Assembly (NCBI GenBank): GCA_029962745.1 | Contig: CM057157.1 | Location: 24,959,460 to 25,023,459, forward strand | DNA from: Echinometra lucunter | Taxonomy: Eukaryota; Echinodermata; Echinoidea; Camarodonta; Echinometridae | Length of the DNA stretch: 64,000 bases | Direction of reading: 5' to 3' | Shown: positions 48,329 through 60,187 of the stretch, in pieces | Numbering within the stretch: position 1 is the stretch's first letter | Layout: the number at the start of each line of letters is the position of its first letter | Program-made: the position numbers and the translations under genes | Notes under the pieces: generated by a model | Told to the model about the DNA's origin: nothing | Seen by the model: the letters and a program-made list of their open reading frames with translations, nothing else | Database searches by the model: none

Positions 48329-48690
48329 GAGGGAAGCAGGAGAAGAGGCATGTGAAGGGGAGGAGCAGGAGGAGGAGCAGGAGGAGAAGGAGGAGGAGAA
48401 GGAGGAGGAGAAGGAGGAGAAGGAGGAGGAGGAGGAGTAGGAGGAGTAGGAGGAGCAAGAGGAGGAGGAGAGGGAGGAGAAGGAGGAGGAGAAGGAGGAG
48501 GAGGAGAAGGAGGAGAAGGAGAAGGAGAAGGAGAAGGAGGAGGAGGAGGAGGAGGAGTAGGAGGAGTAGGAGGAGCAGGAGCAGGAGGAGCAGGAGGAGC
48601 AGGAGGAGAAGAAGGAGGAGAAGCAGGAGGAGAATGAGGAGGAGGAGGAGGAGAAGGAGGAGTAGGAGGGGGAGGAGGAGGACTGAGATG
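48329..48690. repeat. (GGA)n imperfect trinucleotide array, about 360 bp
   Basis: GGA/GAA/GTA/GCA triplets run almost without interruption. The blocks AGGAGTAGGAGGAGTAGGAG and AGGAGCAGGAGGAGCAGGAG repeat. The apparent 150-codon Arg-rich frame is an artefact of the array. Confidence 0.96.
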
Positions 48691-49000
48691 ATGAAAAAGT
48701 AGACGACGAATTAATGGACGAAATGATAACGGACAGGGTTTGTTTCTGCTCTCACAAATTCTAATTTGGGAAGAAAGAGTTTCGACCTTTCGGTGTCTTC
48801 AAAAATATGTACCTTTTTATTACCACCCGTCATGCCAGTCATGCTCGTATATTCCATATTGAATCCGAAGGGACTGTTCACACAGTAACACATTCACACA
48901 AGTTTATGCATATTCCGAATGCAAGGAGGTTCCCACAATGTTACAAATGGATTTCAACGGTGCCATGGAGTCTGCCTCCAAAAATCTATGCAATACAGGT
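48691..49000. other. Unique DNA, no gene recognised
   Basis: Nothing identifiable. Confidence 0.5.
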
Positions 49001-49518
49001 TTAAAGGAAACCAACACCCTCAAGTCCAGTAGTTCTTAAATCAAAGCTGAGACAGAATGAAACAGATCAAAGAAAATTTGAACGAAATCGGACACGGAAA
49101 AAGAAAGTTATGCCTCTATGACATTTTCCGTTTTTTTGACACTATCATAGCTATTGGCTATATTATTTTGTGGAAAACAGTACTCTCAATATGTTTTGTA
49201 CACAGAATTGCACATATTCTTTATTACCGTGAAGAACACAGTCATGTTTTCATTGTCCATATCCCAAATCTGATGTGGAGAAAATGATTCCTACATTATC
49301 TTGAGTTTGGCTTCAGAAAATGTTGAAAACTTAATGACAATGTTTAATTAATGTGCACAAAACATACTGAGAGTTGTCCACAAGAATGATGTCACCAATA
49401 GCTATGATCATGATGATGATTCCGTGTCCGGTTTCGTTCAAATTTTCACTGATCTGTTTTATTCCGTCTTAGCTTTGATTTAAAAACTAAATGACTTGAG
49501 TATGTTAGTTTCCTTTAA
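49001..49518. mobile_element. Long foldback element, 518 bp
   Basis: The left arm (TTAAAGGAAACCAACACCCT, TTAAATCAAAGCTGAGACAG, AATTTGAACGAAATCGGACA) is mirrored by the right arm (TGTCCGGTTTCGTTCAAATT, CTTAGCTTTGATTTAAAAAC, GTTAGTTTCCTTTAA). The arms are over 100 bases, with further inner inverted blocks (ATAGCTATTGG; AGTACTCTCAATATGTTTTG against AAACATACTGAGAGTTGTCC). The terminal TTAAAGGAAAC is common to short MITEs. The reading frame inside (49057-49287) follows the palindrome and shows no transposase motif. Confidence 0.88.
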
Positions 49519-52313
49519 GTATACTGCCAGGCAAGGCAGACGATTCGAAGTGGCAGTAAAGCAATAACATGTTTTCAACACACGAGCCCGCACTGTCATT
49601 CTTCCGTAGCCTGTTGCCAGCAAAATGGGTTGCTTTGAGTTTACCTTAGAAATGTCCTCTGATTTTCAAATTGAGGCAATTTACCTTTTTTAGTTTGAAA
49701 AAAGGGGAATAGTGCACCCTCGCGGTCAAGGCAAAGTTCATTCCTTCTTTTTCCCGTAATATCTTTGAGAGTTTAGAAGATATGCTTCTTTATCTTTTCC
49801 TATCTCTTTCCCTCTTAGCTAGAGGTACATTTTCACGCCAAATATAAATCTATGAGCATAAACCATGTAAACGATACATTCTTTGATAAGATTATGCCCA
49901 TTAGCGTACAAATAAAAAGAAAAACAATCAGGGAGTAGTATTTCTCTACTAACAGTATTCCTCTAAGTCTTGACATTCTCTCTTTTTTTTTAAATTTGCA
50001 CATATGATACGAATACCAACATAATACGTAGCTATAACTTTTGATGTCTAAAACAGATATATGTACAACAATCTGCCCAATATGTGATTACATCTTTTAT
50101 GATATAGTTGAGCGCTTTTTGTTCCTAGCTCTGTCACCCATTTTCCCTTTTAAAGTAATTACAAAGATTGCAAATATCAAGTTGTAACACATCTTAAGAT
50201 ATAGATGAGCACCTTTTCTCCTCTTTCTCATCACTCCCTCACTCACGCCCTCTTCCTCTGCACCCTTCTCTTTGCGCATGCACCTTTCTTCCCGCATATT
50301 ACATTAGCGTGTCTGTCTTGCATTGCCCTTTTTGTTCATTTTCTATTTGGAACTTTCAATATCTTTTTTTCTTCTTTATTCTTCTTCACATTATCGTAAT
50401 TTCAACTCACCTTCTACGCGCGTTAAATTCAGAGGAGATATTGGAAAGGGAAACGCCCTGTAAAAAGGGTAGAAAAGTCAGAAAATGTCATAAAAGGTCA
50501 AGACTCCTTGCGAGTTTCCAACCTGATAAAATTCTCCTGCCGACAAAGTCTTTGGTCTATAGTTATTTCTTCGTTTTACAATTCTTTTCCTCCGCAGATT
50601 TTTATGTTAATATTTTTTGCTAGGGAATTCAATTTGCTTACACAAATATTATGTTTTTACCATTTAGGAGTCTTTATAACGTTAACAGGAAAAGTAAATT
50701 CAAAATGATATTAAGGTAACATCAAGTTAACAAGGTATTACTATGGTGATTCGGTGATATAATAGTTAATCATGTCTGACAGCGGAATCACTAAAAGAAG
50801 AGATTCATCACTGTACATAGGAAACCCTGAAATTTGATATAATCTCCATTTCAATAAAGAGAAGAAAATGCAAAAAAAAAAATGATATATCTTAAATGTA
50901 CAAACAAGCATTCTGCACATGTATTCATACTTCTAGGCTGAAATTCAATAAGTCGTTCCCCCTGGAGGCATCCCCCATGTGAAATGAAAAAAAAAATCGC
51001 AGTCGTTATTGAAATATAATTGTGTCCCGATTTTGACGACGGATTTCAAGTAACCCGGGTTTATTCATTTTGTTCTTTAAACCAATGAACCAGTCCTACA
51101 TTCTTTCAGCGTATTAATCATAGTTATTCTATTTAATCCATTAATTGAGAAGGCTACATGCTACAATGTTTCAGAATCCTCTTATCCCCATGGACCGCTT
51201 ACCATCGTCCCACGCAAGCGTTATCCCCCTTTTCAACTCCGTTTCATCACAAATTAACCCAAGTCAAATTTTACCTGGCACATGGTTAGATTTCAGGAGT
51301 GGAAATAAAGTTATGAGGCTATTGACTTCTTCATGTCAGGGGATCTTATTCCTTTTTCTCATTTTGCACTGAAATTGAAATCTAAAAGCTGAATGAGTCG
51401 GAGATCAATGAAAATCTCTCTGTCCGTATTGATTTCTCATGCGATTCTGTGGGGAACATCAAATGCAGTGGATTAGAATTTTTACTTCATCGCTGACACT
51501 ACTGATTTAGTGTGGCAAAAATATTATCAGCAGTGACTAATACTATATTGGTTTTGAACATTTAATGTAAGTACAAACAGAACAGATATATATCCAAACG
51601 AGATCTGATTAAACTTCATTGAGACAGTCCTAGATAGCTTTTCGTTTCTCTTCCCCTCTCACTTTTATGTTTCTTTGATTTCATAAAGTGGTTTTTCCTT
51701 CCATTAAACAATATCCTGCACATTTATTAAGCTGGAACAGAATTTATCCTTTTTTAATCACTTTCTAATAATTCTGCTTCATTTAATTTACTTTACATCG
51801 AGTTTGTTCCTACACCGATAATGAAATCTATTGTACTTCTTATTTCAAGTTTATGACTGGGCCTAAATCTATGTACATCCAAGGCCAAATAAAAATAATT
51901 CCTACTTTCTCGTCCCCTCCTCCTTCCTTTTTTTCGGTGAGCTTCACAAATTTTGTTACTTTGTTATTTTTGTTTTGAAATGAAATCACTTTTAATCTAG
52001 ACAATGAGGTAACAAAATAAAATCATTAATACCATTCCTTTTTCACATTGATTTTCAGCCTCTTAAGTGCTTATATCATTGAAATATCAAAAAGAAATAT
52101 CAAAAAGAAAAAAAAAAGAAATCTGTATCAAAATTGTCCCAATAGCATTTCACGTACAAAAATTAAAAAAAAAAAAATCAAATATCAAATCATATGGAAC
52201 CCCTCCTCTTCGATTGGAAAACATCCGGACGGGAAAATAGGAATCAATTTTACTTGGCCTTATGCTTATACCGTATAACCTATTCTATCCACGTATTTTC
52301 GATGAAATAAACA
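49519..52313. other. AT-rich DNA, no gene recognised
   Basis: There is no repeat structure apart from short homopolymers and A-rich runs at 52090-52185. Frames near 50205-50708 are pyrimidine-rich artefacts. Confidence 0.5.
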
Positions 52314-52361
52314 GCAGGAGGAGGAGGAGGAGGAGGAGGAGGAGGAGGAGGAGGAGGAGAG
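52314..52361. repeat. (GGA)n microsatellite
   Basis: About 45 bases of uninterrupted AGG. The region to 52565 stays purine-rich and includes a G homopolymer at 52457 and an AG run at 52539-52560. Leu/Ser frames on the minus strand are artefacts. Confidence 0.93.
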
Positions 52362-52561
52362 AGATGTGGAAAGGGAAAGAAAAAAAGACATAATGTGTCT
52401 GATGTGAAGATAGGGAAGAGAAAAAATGATGAAGCGATAGAAAAGAATAAACGCAGGGGGGGGGGGAACTAGATGGAATGAAGGGAAAAGGTGAAAAAGG
52501 AAAGTTAGATGAAAGAATGATTGATGGAGAACGAGTGACAGAGAGAGAGAGAGAGAGAGAT

Positions 52562-53274
52562 ACAACGAATGATGGAAAGAGACAGATGCAGAGAGTGTTC
52601 GCAGGGCGTAGTAAAATGGATACGATTACTCGGAACAGACAACACTCATGTAGCCGAGGATTGTTGGTATTGGAAAATGCCATATTAGAAGCTCTCTTCC
52701 GCAACATGGCATCGTCAATAACACCTTTTTCGATGTGAATTCGATACCTCATTTCCATGCAAACAGGCGACAGGAAATTCGCCCAATTGTTTCGTGCGCT
52801 TTTATACCTTCATTTTCCGACTTGCTGCAGGTGCCGATTAAGGGTCAATGTACGCAATACGGTTAATCTAAGCATCACGTCGAAGAAATGGGATTTTCTT
52901 TAGATTATTAACTCTTTTAGAAGGAGACCAGGCCCATTCCGGCGTATGAATTATGTAATGTAAGGGTCTGATCGATCTGGACACTGGAAGAAAGAGGCAT
53001 GAATGGGAAATGCGTTGATTTGATGGATTAGTCCTATACGGTGAACAAAATTATAAAAAATGCCGGTGTCGCCATTGTCTACTCCTCAATTTCCCACAAA
53101 ATCCCGACACATGCCGTGTCCTATTTTATATGGGTCAACATTACAGGATTGGATTATATAGGAGACATGTGAAGAGGCAGACTAGGACTGCAATTCGGTT
53201 TGGGAAATAAGATATTAGGGATCTACTCAAAATATATATCAATTATAACTGACCATTAGACCATATATGGACCG
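52562..53274. other. Unique DNA, no gene recognised
   Basis: A somewhat less AT-rich stretch at 52740-53050 has no simple repeats and could hold conserved non-coding sequence, but nothing in it can be identified by eye. Confidence 0.45.
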
Positions 53275-53590
53275 GTGTCACCGAATGAGATGTCCATCGG
53301 AATCCATCCGGATGAGATGACACCGGAAGATGTTTTTCAATTCAAAATGACAAGAAATGACTGTGCGCTCTCCATCCGGAAACTCCTGCCTATGAAGTAG
53401 GCTTATTATTATTAAAAGAGAAGAGTTAAAAAATAGCTCACTTGTTACGCTCACTCGCCAATATGAATAAGCCCACTCATTTGATTAAGAAGGGGCAGTG
53501 TCACCGGTGAGATTTCTTAACATTTTGTATTGAAAAACGTCTGCCGGTGTCATCTCATCTCATCCGGATGTACATCTCATTCGGTGACAC
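53275..53590. mobile_element. Foldback MITE with GTGTCACCGAATGAG ends
   Basis: The left GTGTCACCGAATGAGATGT is perfectly inverted at the right as ACATCTCATTCGGTGACAC. The arms continue through CATCCGGATGAGATGACACC / GGTGTCATCTCATCTCATCC, so about 60 bases at each end can pair. An additional GTGTCACCGGTGAGA copy lies inside at about 53499. The element is 316 bases. No target duplication was identified. Confidence 0.88.
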
Positions 53591-53778
53591 AGGCCTCCGA
53601 ACCGCAAATTCGAGCGGACCAAAAGGAGAACCATATCAACTCCGCAATGGCTAGTACATCCCTGGACTGAATTGTTTTCTGTTTTAGCAAACTTGGTGAG
53701 AAGGGCCAAAGATGTACTGGCCATTATGATTCTCACTGGAGTTTACGTAATATTTAAAGGGGTTAATGCTATTTATAT

Positions 53779-53780
<2 letters not shown>

Positions 53781-53820
<40 letters not shown>
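53781..53820. repeat. (TA)n microsatellite
   Basis: TATATA for about 38 bases, followed by ACATACATACAT. Confidence 0.95.
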
Positions 53821-53824
<4 letters not shown>

Positions 53825-55029
53825 CATACATATATATAAAACATGCATTGTATATATCTGTATTTCTCAAGTCTAGTATTCTTTAAATCTATTCGTAAGA
53901 ATGTGATTTAAGAAAAATAAACTATTCACAGAATATATGCAATAAAAGTGACTGCGCTGAAAAAGTCTTATTTCTCCATTCTCCACGTGTGCCCCATATC
54001 ATATCCCCTATCCCGTCAGAATTTACACGGGGGGGGGGGGAGGGGTGGCAGATAAGGTAACCTCAGATTTTCCAAAACCCCTCTAAACGAGTTCTATTCG
54101 TTGGTAAAAATCTATCCCTTTTCGCTTTTTCCCCTCGGCTTTTGTCGAAAAGTCAGACCGTGAACCAAGTTTAAAGCCCCTCAAAAAACAATCCTCTAAA
54201 CAAACGCGTTTTAACAAGCATAATCCCTTCCCCTGATTGTTTAGCCTTTTGACACTATACATGCTTCACTCGCACCAAGCGCTTTAAACAGCAAAACACC
54301 CTTTTAACTCATTTTTATTTGTTGTTGTTGTTTTGTTTCTTTTTCGCTCTCACGCGTGCATACAGCAATATATTTGACTGCACCCCGGCCCATCCCCGAA
54401 TTTAAAAGAAACCTCTTGACATTGAATTCACAATCTACAAACTAATCACACTGAGTAAATGAGAGTGGCTCTAGATTTAACATTGAGTGATTGAGGTCTT
54501 AAGGCCCTTTTTATTACGATTTAGCATTCTTTCGTTGATTTATTTTAACGGATGAAGGGAACCTAGCAGAGTGATTATGACATGATTAAGTCGACTGTCT
54601 GTTTTTATTACTGTTACTATACGAGTTGAAGATTCCAAGCACGTTACTCCCACACACGGAACCTTAGTGATTAAATATGGCTCCCTGAATTTAATTTGCG
54701 TTGATTCATAATGGGCTCATTAAGAGGTGGAGTTAATGCCGCCCCCCCCCCCCCCATCTTCCCATCGAAGGATTCAATGGGAAGTCGAGAGGGGAACGGA
54801 GGGGAAGTAAGAATGGTAGACCTGGCCATCTCTTGCATGAAAAGATTTGAAAATTTAAATCAGGGTTGAGTATTTGGGTCTTGATTTTAATTTTCAAGTT
54901 GCATTTGAACACATTTGTTAAATGCAAGAGGGTGCCCAACGGAAGGCAATGTGAAACGATTACCCTTCCCCTCTCCCCATCGCGCCCTCTCCCACTACGT
55001 CCCCCACGCACACATACACCCACACGTGC
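53821..55029. other. AT-rich DNA, no gene recognised
   Basis: It holds a G homopolymer at 54031 and a C homopolymer at 54741. No coding-like frame. Confidence 0.5.
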
Positions 55030-55037
55030 ATCTTCAC

Positions 55038-55827
55038 CTGGGGTGGTATTCTGCGCGTCATTTTATCTCTAAATTTTTTTATTTTATCTTTAAAATGAAA
55101 TTGGTATTCTCAGACCACTATAAAATATCAGATTTTATCTTCATTTTATCTCGGTTCCTCATCTCCAGCGCGCGTACCTATACCGCTAAAGAAAATGCGC
55201 AGCTTTTGCGCTTGTGCCCATCTTACCTTGAAGGAAAAGATAAAATGAAACTTAAAATAGGGTAGGGCTATTTTATCTCTTGGACTTCCAGTATGTACAC
55301 TATTTCTGGATAGATTCGCTATTAGTCTTCAGATAAAGATAAAGAATAATGCAATAATCATCGACTGCACTACTCAAGCAACATTCCCGTATGATGATTG
55401 AATTGAACTTGAAGATTTTTATTGACTAATATTGGCCTTGAAATGATCCTTGAAAAGCCATGCTGATACCTTGGAAAATACGGCAGTTATTTTTTACCAA
55501 ATACCAGTCAAAACGCGTTCGCGTTTGAATGCAAGCGCAAGCAGCGTATTAAAATTTGTACAAATAACGCATCCGCGCTCTTTTGCCCCATCTACTGGTG
55601 GAAAGCAATTTCATTGGCTAAGCAAGATGAGAATGCAATTTAACAACATTTCTTATTGGTTACTGCACCATAAATGGGCGTGTCTTAGATGAGATAAAAT
55701 CAAGATAAAATGGTTCTCAGAATACCGATTAAAAAAATTTTTAAGGGTATCTTATCTCACTGATTTTAACTGAGATAATTTTTTTTATTTTATCTGAGAT
55801 AAAATGGATCTCAGAATGCCACCCCAG
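55038..55827. mobile_element. Non-autonomous hAT-like element, 790 bp, perfect 8-bp target duplication
   Basis: ATCTTCAC flanks the element on both sides (55030-55037 and 55828-55835). The ends CTGGGGTGGTATTCTG and CAGAATGCCACCCCAG are inverted with one mismatch. Subterminal blocks of ATTTTATCTC / GAGATAAAAT are repeated many times in both orientations. The interior includes GC-richer sequence around 55160-55210 and 55500-55590 without a transposase motif. The 8-base target points to hAT or a similar superfamily. Confidence 0.88.
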
Positions 55828-55835
55828 ATCTTCAC

Positions 55836-56882
55836 ATGAACGAACGCGTGCGCACACACACCCACACGCGCATCTTCACGTGAACGAACGCGCAACACAC
55901 ACGCACACAGATAACTCACCGTCTTGTTCTCGTTCACGCTCATTATCATCCACCTTGTACATTCATGAGATTAGTTGCTTCTCCATGAGACCAGCGTCCC
56001 CCCCCCCCCCCGGGCTGGCTAGACACACGCTCTGTATCTCCCTCATCATCCTCATGTAGTGTCGACTTTTTAATTTTGCTTGTAAAACCTGACATGTTAA
56101 TTAGTATAATGAATGAAAGTAAGAAGACAAATGTGTTACAATTTTAACCAAATTGGATTCAGCGATCTGAAAGCAACGTGGGTTTTCTCATCATGACAAG
56201 ACTATACCCCCACGCATATTTTGCATGAAAACAACAAATAATGTTTAAACATTCATTTTCAATCATTACGGCAGACCAGAGACGGGACATCAAATTAATA
56301 ATGATAGGGAATTGTCGATCCCATTTTAGTCAAATGAATTAGCTAAATGTTAATAGCTCTACGGAGGCCAAGGATTGATCTCATAATTGCATAAGAAGGC
56401 AGAAATTGAGGGGGAACTGTCGTCAGGCAGGGAATACATGAATAAATCTTTGATGGATTGATCTGAGTCAACATCTCAATAAAAAAATCTCTTTGCTGAG
56501 CTCTCATCATGACTTATTCAGTTTTCCTTTCGGTGTCTTTTTATGCGTTTTTAAAAGAAGGCAGCATATAAATACAAAAAAGTGCAAAAAATAAACCTAT
56601 GATATCAATATCATACGAAAGATCGACTTGGTTGCCCAAACTTCCATAAAGAGGGGGAAAGTTCAAGACTACAAACTGATGTTTTAGATCTGTTTGTTTC
56701 TAATTTTACAAGAAGCACGAAAATATCATAGTAAAATCAAATCATCTTTTATGGAGAATTTTGTCATTCTCTATCTTTCTTTTTAGCTTTCATTACTGTG
56801 CCCCCTGCAATTTCTTCGAGACTGCAGGATATTGTAATTTGTTCCACTCTTCTTTTGTCATTCGACAGTGTCTCCAGTGTTA
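55836..56882. other. No gene recognised; CA-rich start and AT-rich remainder
   Basis: Imperfect CACACA and CGCACACA runs occur at 55853-55910. A C homopolymer near 55998 precedes AT-rich unique sequence. A speculative first-exon candidate lies at 55920-55962. Confidence 0.45.
55920..55962 (-). CDS. Speculative first coding exon
   Basis: On the minus strand an ATG, directly preceded by an in-frame TGA, opens 14 codons (MYKVDDNEREREQD plus one base) ending at a donor G|GTGAGTTA. The charged peptide and good donor are suggestive, but there is no promoter evidence, homology or downstream exon. Confidence 0.1.
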
Positions 56883-58010
56883 TACCCCACCCCCCCCCCC
56901 CCCCGGCCCCCATCTTACTGCGCCACTAACCATCATCTTTCGAACTATGGACACAAATCAACATACATGACATGTGTATCAAAATTGCAAATCCGCTACA
57001 GCAACGAAAAACAATAATGGTAAAGCACTTAGTGTATAACAAATAATTGAGTTCTCTGAAAAGACTGGTAATTTGTTTATCTAGCTGACCTTCTAGTATC
57101 ATCAGACATCCCCCCCCCCCCCGCCCCCTTGGCCCTTGTACCAACTGCAATGACCACCACGTTTGAACTATTACCACAAATCGCCAGAAGTGAAGGCAAT
57201 GTTCATCAAACTTGCCATCCACTAGAAAAACACAAAAATTGTATTCTTACATACACATGAAAGGGTATATGAGGGGAAAAGAGTAGTAATTATGGTGATC
57301 AAATAGATTTTCTTTTCATCGGACCTCTACCCGATCCCTACCCACCCCCTCGTGGACTCCGTACTAAACTCCAATGGCCGCTACATTCGAAACTATCCAT
57401 AACTAATCAGCAGAAGTGATGACAATGTCCATCAAAATTGCCGGGCGAGAGAAAAAAAGTTCATGCTATTAACACTGGAGTACCGGGGGGTAGGAGTTCT
57501 CGGAAAAAGAGTGGTAATTTGGTGATCATAATTGTTATTTTCGTTTCATCGGACCAACACAGCGTCCAGCCAATCCCTAAATCCCACCTCCTAAACTACG
57601 TGCCATATCTCTCCAAGTATTTGTGTGGTTTTTTACCCTGCGTGGTGATTATGGTGATCAAATAGATCTTCTTTTCATCAGACTCCTACCCGATCCCTAC
57701 CCACCCCCTCGTGGACTCCGTACTAAACTCCAATGGAAGCTACATTCGAAACTATCCATAACTAATCAACAGAAGTGATGACAATGTCCATCAAAATTGC
57801 TGGGCGAGAGAAAAAAAGTTCATGCTATTAACACACGACTGGAGTACCGGGGGGTAGGAGTTCTCGGAAAAAGAGTGGTAATTTGGTGATCATAATTGTT
57901 ATTTTCGTTTCATCGGACCAACACAGCGTCCAGCCAATCCCTAAATCCCACCTCCTAAACTACGTGCCATATCTCTCCAAGTATTTGTGTGGTTTTTTAC
58001 CCTGCGTGCT
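56883..58010 (+). repeat. Tandem array, about 220-bp ancestral unit with a recent 359-bp duplication
   Basis: The 57292-57650 block (starting ATGGTGATCAAATAGAT) is repeated almost exactly from 57651 to about 58008, a period of 359 with one 5-7 base insertion. Upstream, more diverged units occur at about 56883 and 57110. They share the order C-tract, then a TTYGAACTAT-type block, then YATCAAAATTGC, then GAGTTCTC, then GGTAATTTG. So an old array of roughly 220-base units had its distal part re-duplicated. Frames such as 57438-57665 repeat with the units and are not considered genes. Confidence 0.85.
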
Positions 58011-59363
58011 TCGCATGCATGCTTCCTGTAGCGTCCACTGGCCTAGCTACAAAGGCTGGGGACATGGGGGAGGTGTAATGAACTCTCTTCAGACTAATGG
58101 CAAAACAAAAACAAAAACAAAAAACAAAAAATGAGAAAATGGGGGGGGGGAGAGAGAAGTAGTGTGGAAAGGAAAGGAAGAGCTGGATAGAAAATGATGT
58201 CCTCTTTCACAAAGTCGCATTTCATAACAGATTAGATCAGGAAGAAGGGAGTTTACGGTTGCCCCCCCCCCCTCCCATGGCGTCAGTACCCATTCATTTA
58301 CCTACTGGACCTATTTTAGGCGACTGGTCATGCAAGTGCCCTTTCATTATGTGTTAGCTTCGAGGTAGTAAAAAGGGGAAGGTCGTTATACATAGAAAAG
58401 CCGCTCTAATTTAAACCTACTATATTTGTCTTGCATTACTCTTTTCTATACTATTGTCTAAGTAACATAATTCCATTGTTTTAATATCATCATTTTACTG
58501 TTACAGTCTATTGTTGATCAAAACCATACATTACTCATTCATGCAACTATTCAAATTTTCAGGCGCATGTGCCTTGCAAGCATCGCTTCTTCCGCATACC
58601 TCTCCGCTTCTTTGTTTGAATTCAAGTCATTGTTCAGTATATTCTAGTTATGTTCCCGACAAGTATTACCACATTGCCTAGTGTTATGTTTCAATTCCTT
58701 TATTTTTGTACAAGCTTGAATATCTTCACAATGAAACGGAAAGAAATAAATGTAAATCTCAGGCCTGTTAATGAATTTTTACGGTGGGTGCAAAACTGAA
58801 AATAGTGCGAGGGAGCAAAGCAGCCGAGTGGGAGAGGTTCTGGGAGGGGTATAGGATTTTTGTTTTAATTTCTGAACTTGAAAAACTAATTCCCCCCCCC
58901 CCCCCCCCCTTTGTCTGGGTTAAACCTAAAGGAATTTGTCATCTGAATTATTTCATTTTTTTTCAAGCAGAAATCTGCAGAACCCCGTATAAGGGCCCGA
59001 ATGTATTAAAATCTTAATTCTATAGTGGATGTTTCTTAAGAAAAGAGGAATACCAGTAAGCATAATAGTTCAAGGATTTCGTATGTTTCTGATTTAAGGT
59101 TCGATGCATATGACTCAGTAAGGTACAACATAATACGCAATAACTGGGGAAACAGTGTTTCGACGCACTTGGTATTCAGTTCAAGTTCAGATAATTAATG
59201 TGACGCCTTAAAGCTGAGCCGAGTCGATGAGCGTGAAATGACTTTTTAGATTTTCCGTGAAAACGGACAGAATCACTGGAGGAGAAGGGAATAGCCTTGA
59301 TAAGGGGAAGGGAGTGTAATAATGAAACAAATTAACTTAAGATGTTATCGATGAACCTATTAA
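58011..59363. other. Unique DNA, no gene recognised
   Basis: Homopolymer G/C tracts occur near 58141, 58262 and 58892, and AAAACA repeats at 58101-58130. Confidence 0.5.
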
Positions 59364-59587
59364 GGCCCCGTCACATATTAGCGAATCGAGCTAACGAATG
59401 CCTAACGAACGGCTATTTTTTAAAACATGTTTAAAGTCCAGATACGCTCAAATACGCTAAAATTCTTGGCCAAAATAGGGTTCTAAAGGTCCCGTCACAT
59501 ATTAGCTAATTTGAGCGTATCCGGACTTTAAAAAATAGCTGTTCGTTAGGCATTCGTTAGCTCGATTCGCTAATGTGTGACGGGGCC
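59364..59587. mobile_element. Compound foldback MITE, 224 bp
   Basis: The left GGCCCCGTCACATATTAGCG is inverted at the right as CGCTAATGTGTGACGGGGCC, and the arms stay paired for about 60 bases. A third copy of the end, GGTCCCGTCACATATTAGCT, lies inside at about 59490. The right 100 bases could therefore form an element by themselves. This suggests one copy inserted into or fused with another. No coding capacity. Confidence 0.85.
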
Positions 59588-59786
59588 AGTACGGATCCCG
59601 TATTGAAGTGATCAGTGATACGAAATACCTCGAATGTGAACGGGTGATTAGGTTTAGTATTTGCTTTCTTTTGCTATACTCTACCAAGCAGAAGCAAGTG
59701 GGTTGAACTTGAAAGAGAGGGAGAGATGAGGTCAGATTTTGACTACAAGCTTAAAATAAAGAGATCAAGAGAAATCTCAGGATGTA
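59588..59786. other. Short unique spacer
   Basis: Nothing recognised. Confidence 0.5.
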
Positions 59787-60187
59787 AAGCCCGCCGCACA
59801 CTTATACGATCCGACTGCGACCCGATTTTCGAACAAATGGCATGTAGCAATAAATATGAAAGTTTAAATAAGTAAAATTATCGTATTTGAAGTTCAGAAT
59901 AATGATAGGAATACTAAAATCGAAATTTTGGTTAACTGAAAGCCTCGTGGTTGAAAATTTTTATAAAGGCCAAATCGGCTTCAAATCGTAGCCGATCGCA
60001 AGATTGCTATGAGTCACTACGATTCGGAATTTAAGTTCGATTTTTTTATTCCTACAGGGAGACTCGCAATAACCTGGAATTCGATTTTTGTATTCATACG
60101 ACTATTCAAAACTTTGCTCATTAAGATTTCACATGTTTGAATGTTCTCATCAAATGCTATATCATTTTTTTTCCATAATCGGATCGC
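59787..60187 (+). mobile_element. MITE, AAGCCCGCC family, right end missing
   Basis: The left end AAGCCCGCCGCACACTTATA and the interior (GGCTTCAAATCGTAGCCGAT, ACTCGCAATAACCTGGAATT) match 42380-42815. At the right only CATAATCGGATCGC remains before unrelated sequence, so the terminal GTGTGCGGCGGGCTT is lost. Confidence 0.88.

Noticed and set aside
48250..48702. 150-codon Arg-rich plus-strand frame
   Set aside because: It is produced entirely by the GGA array; no start context, conservation or unique sequence supports it.
57438..58134. Repeated 75-83 codon frames sharing a peptide
   Set aside because: The shared peptide follows from the 359-base tandem DNA duplication, not from coding conservation.
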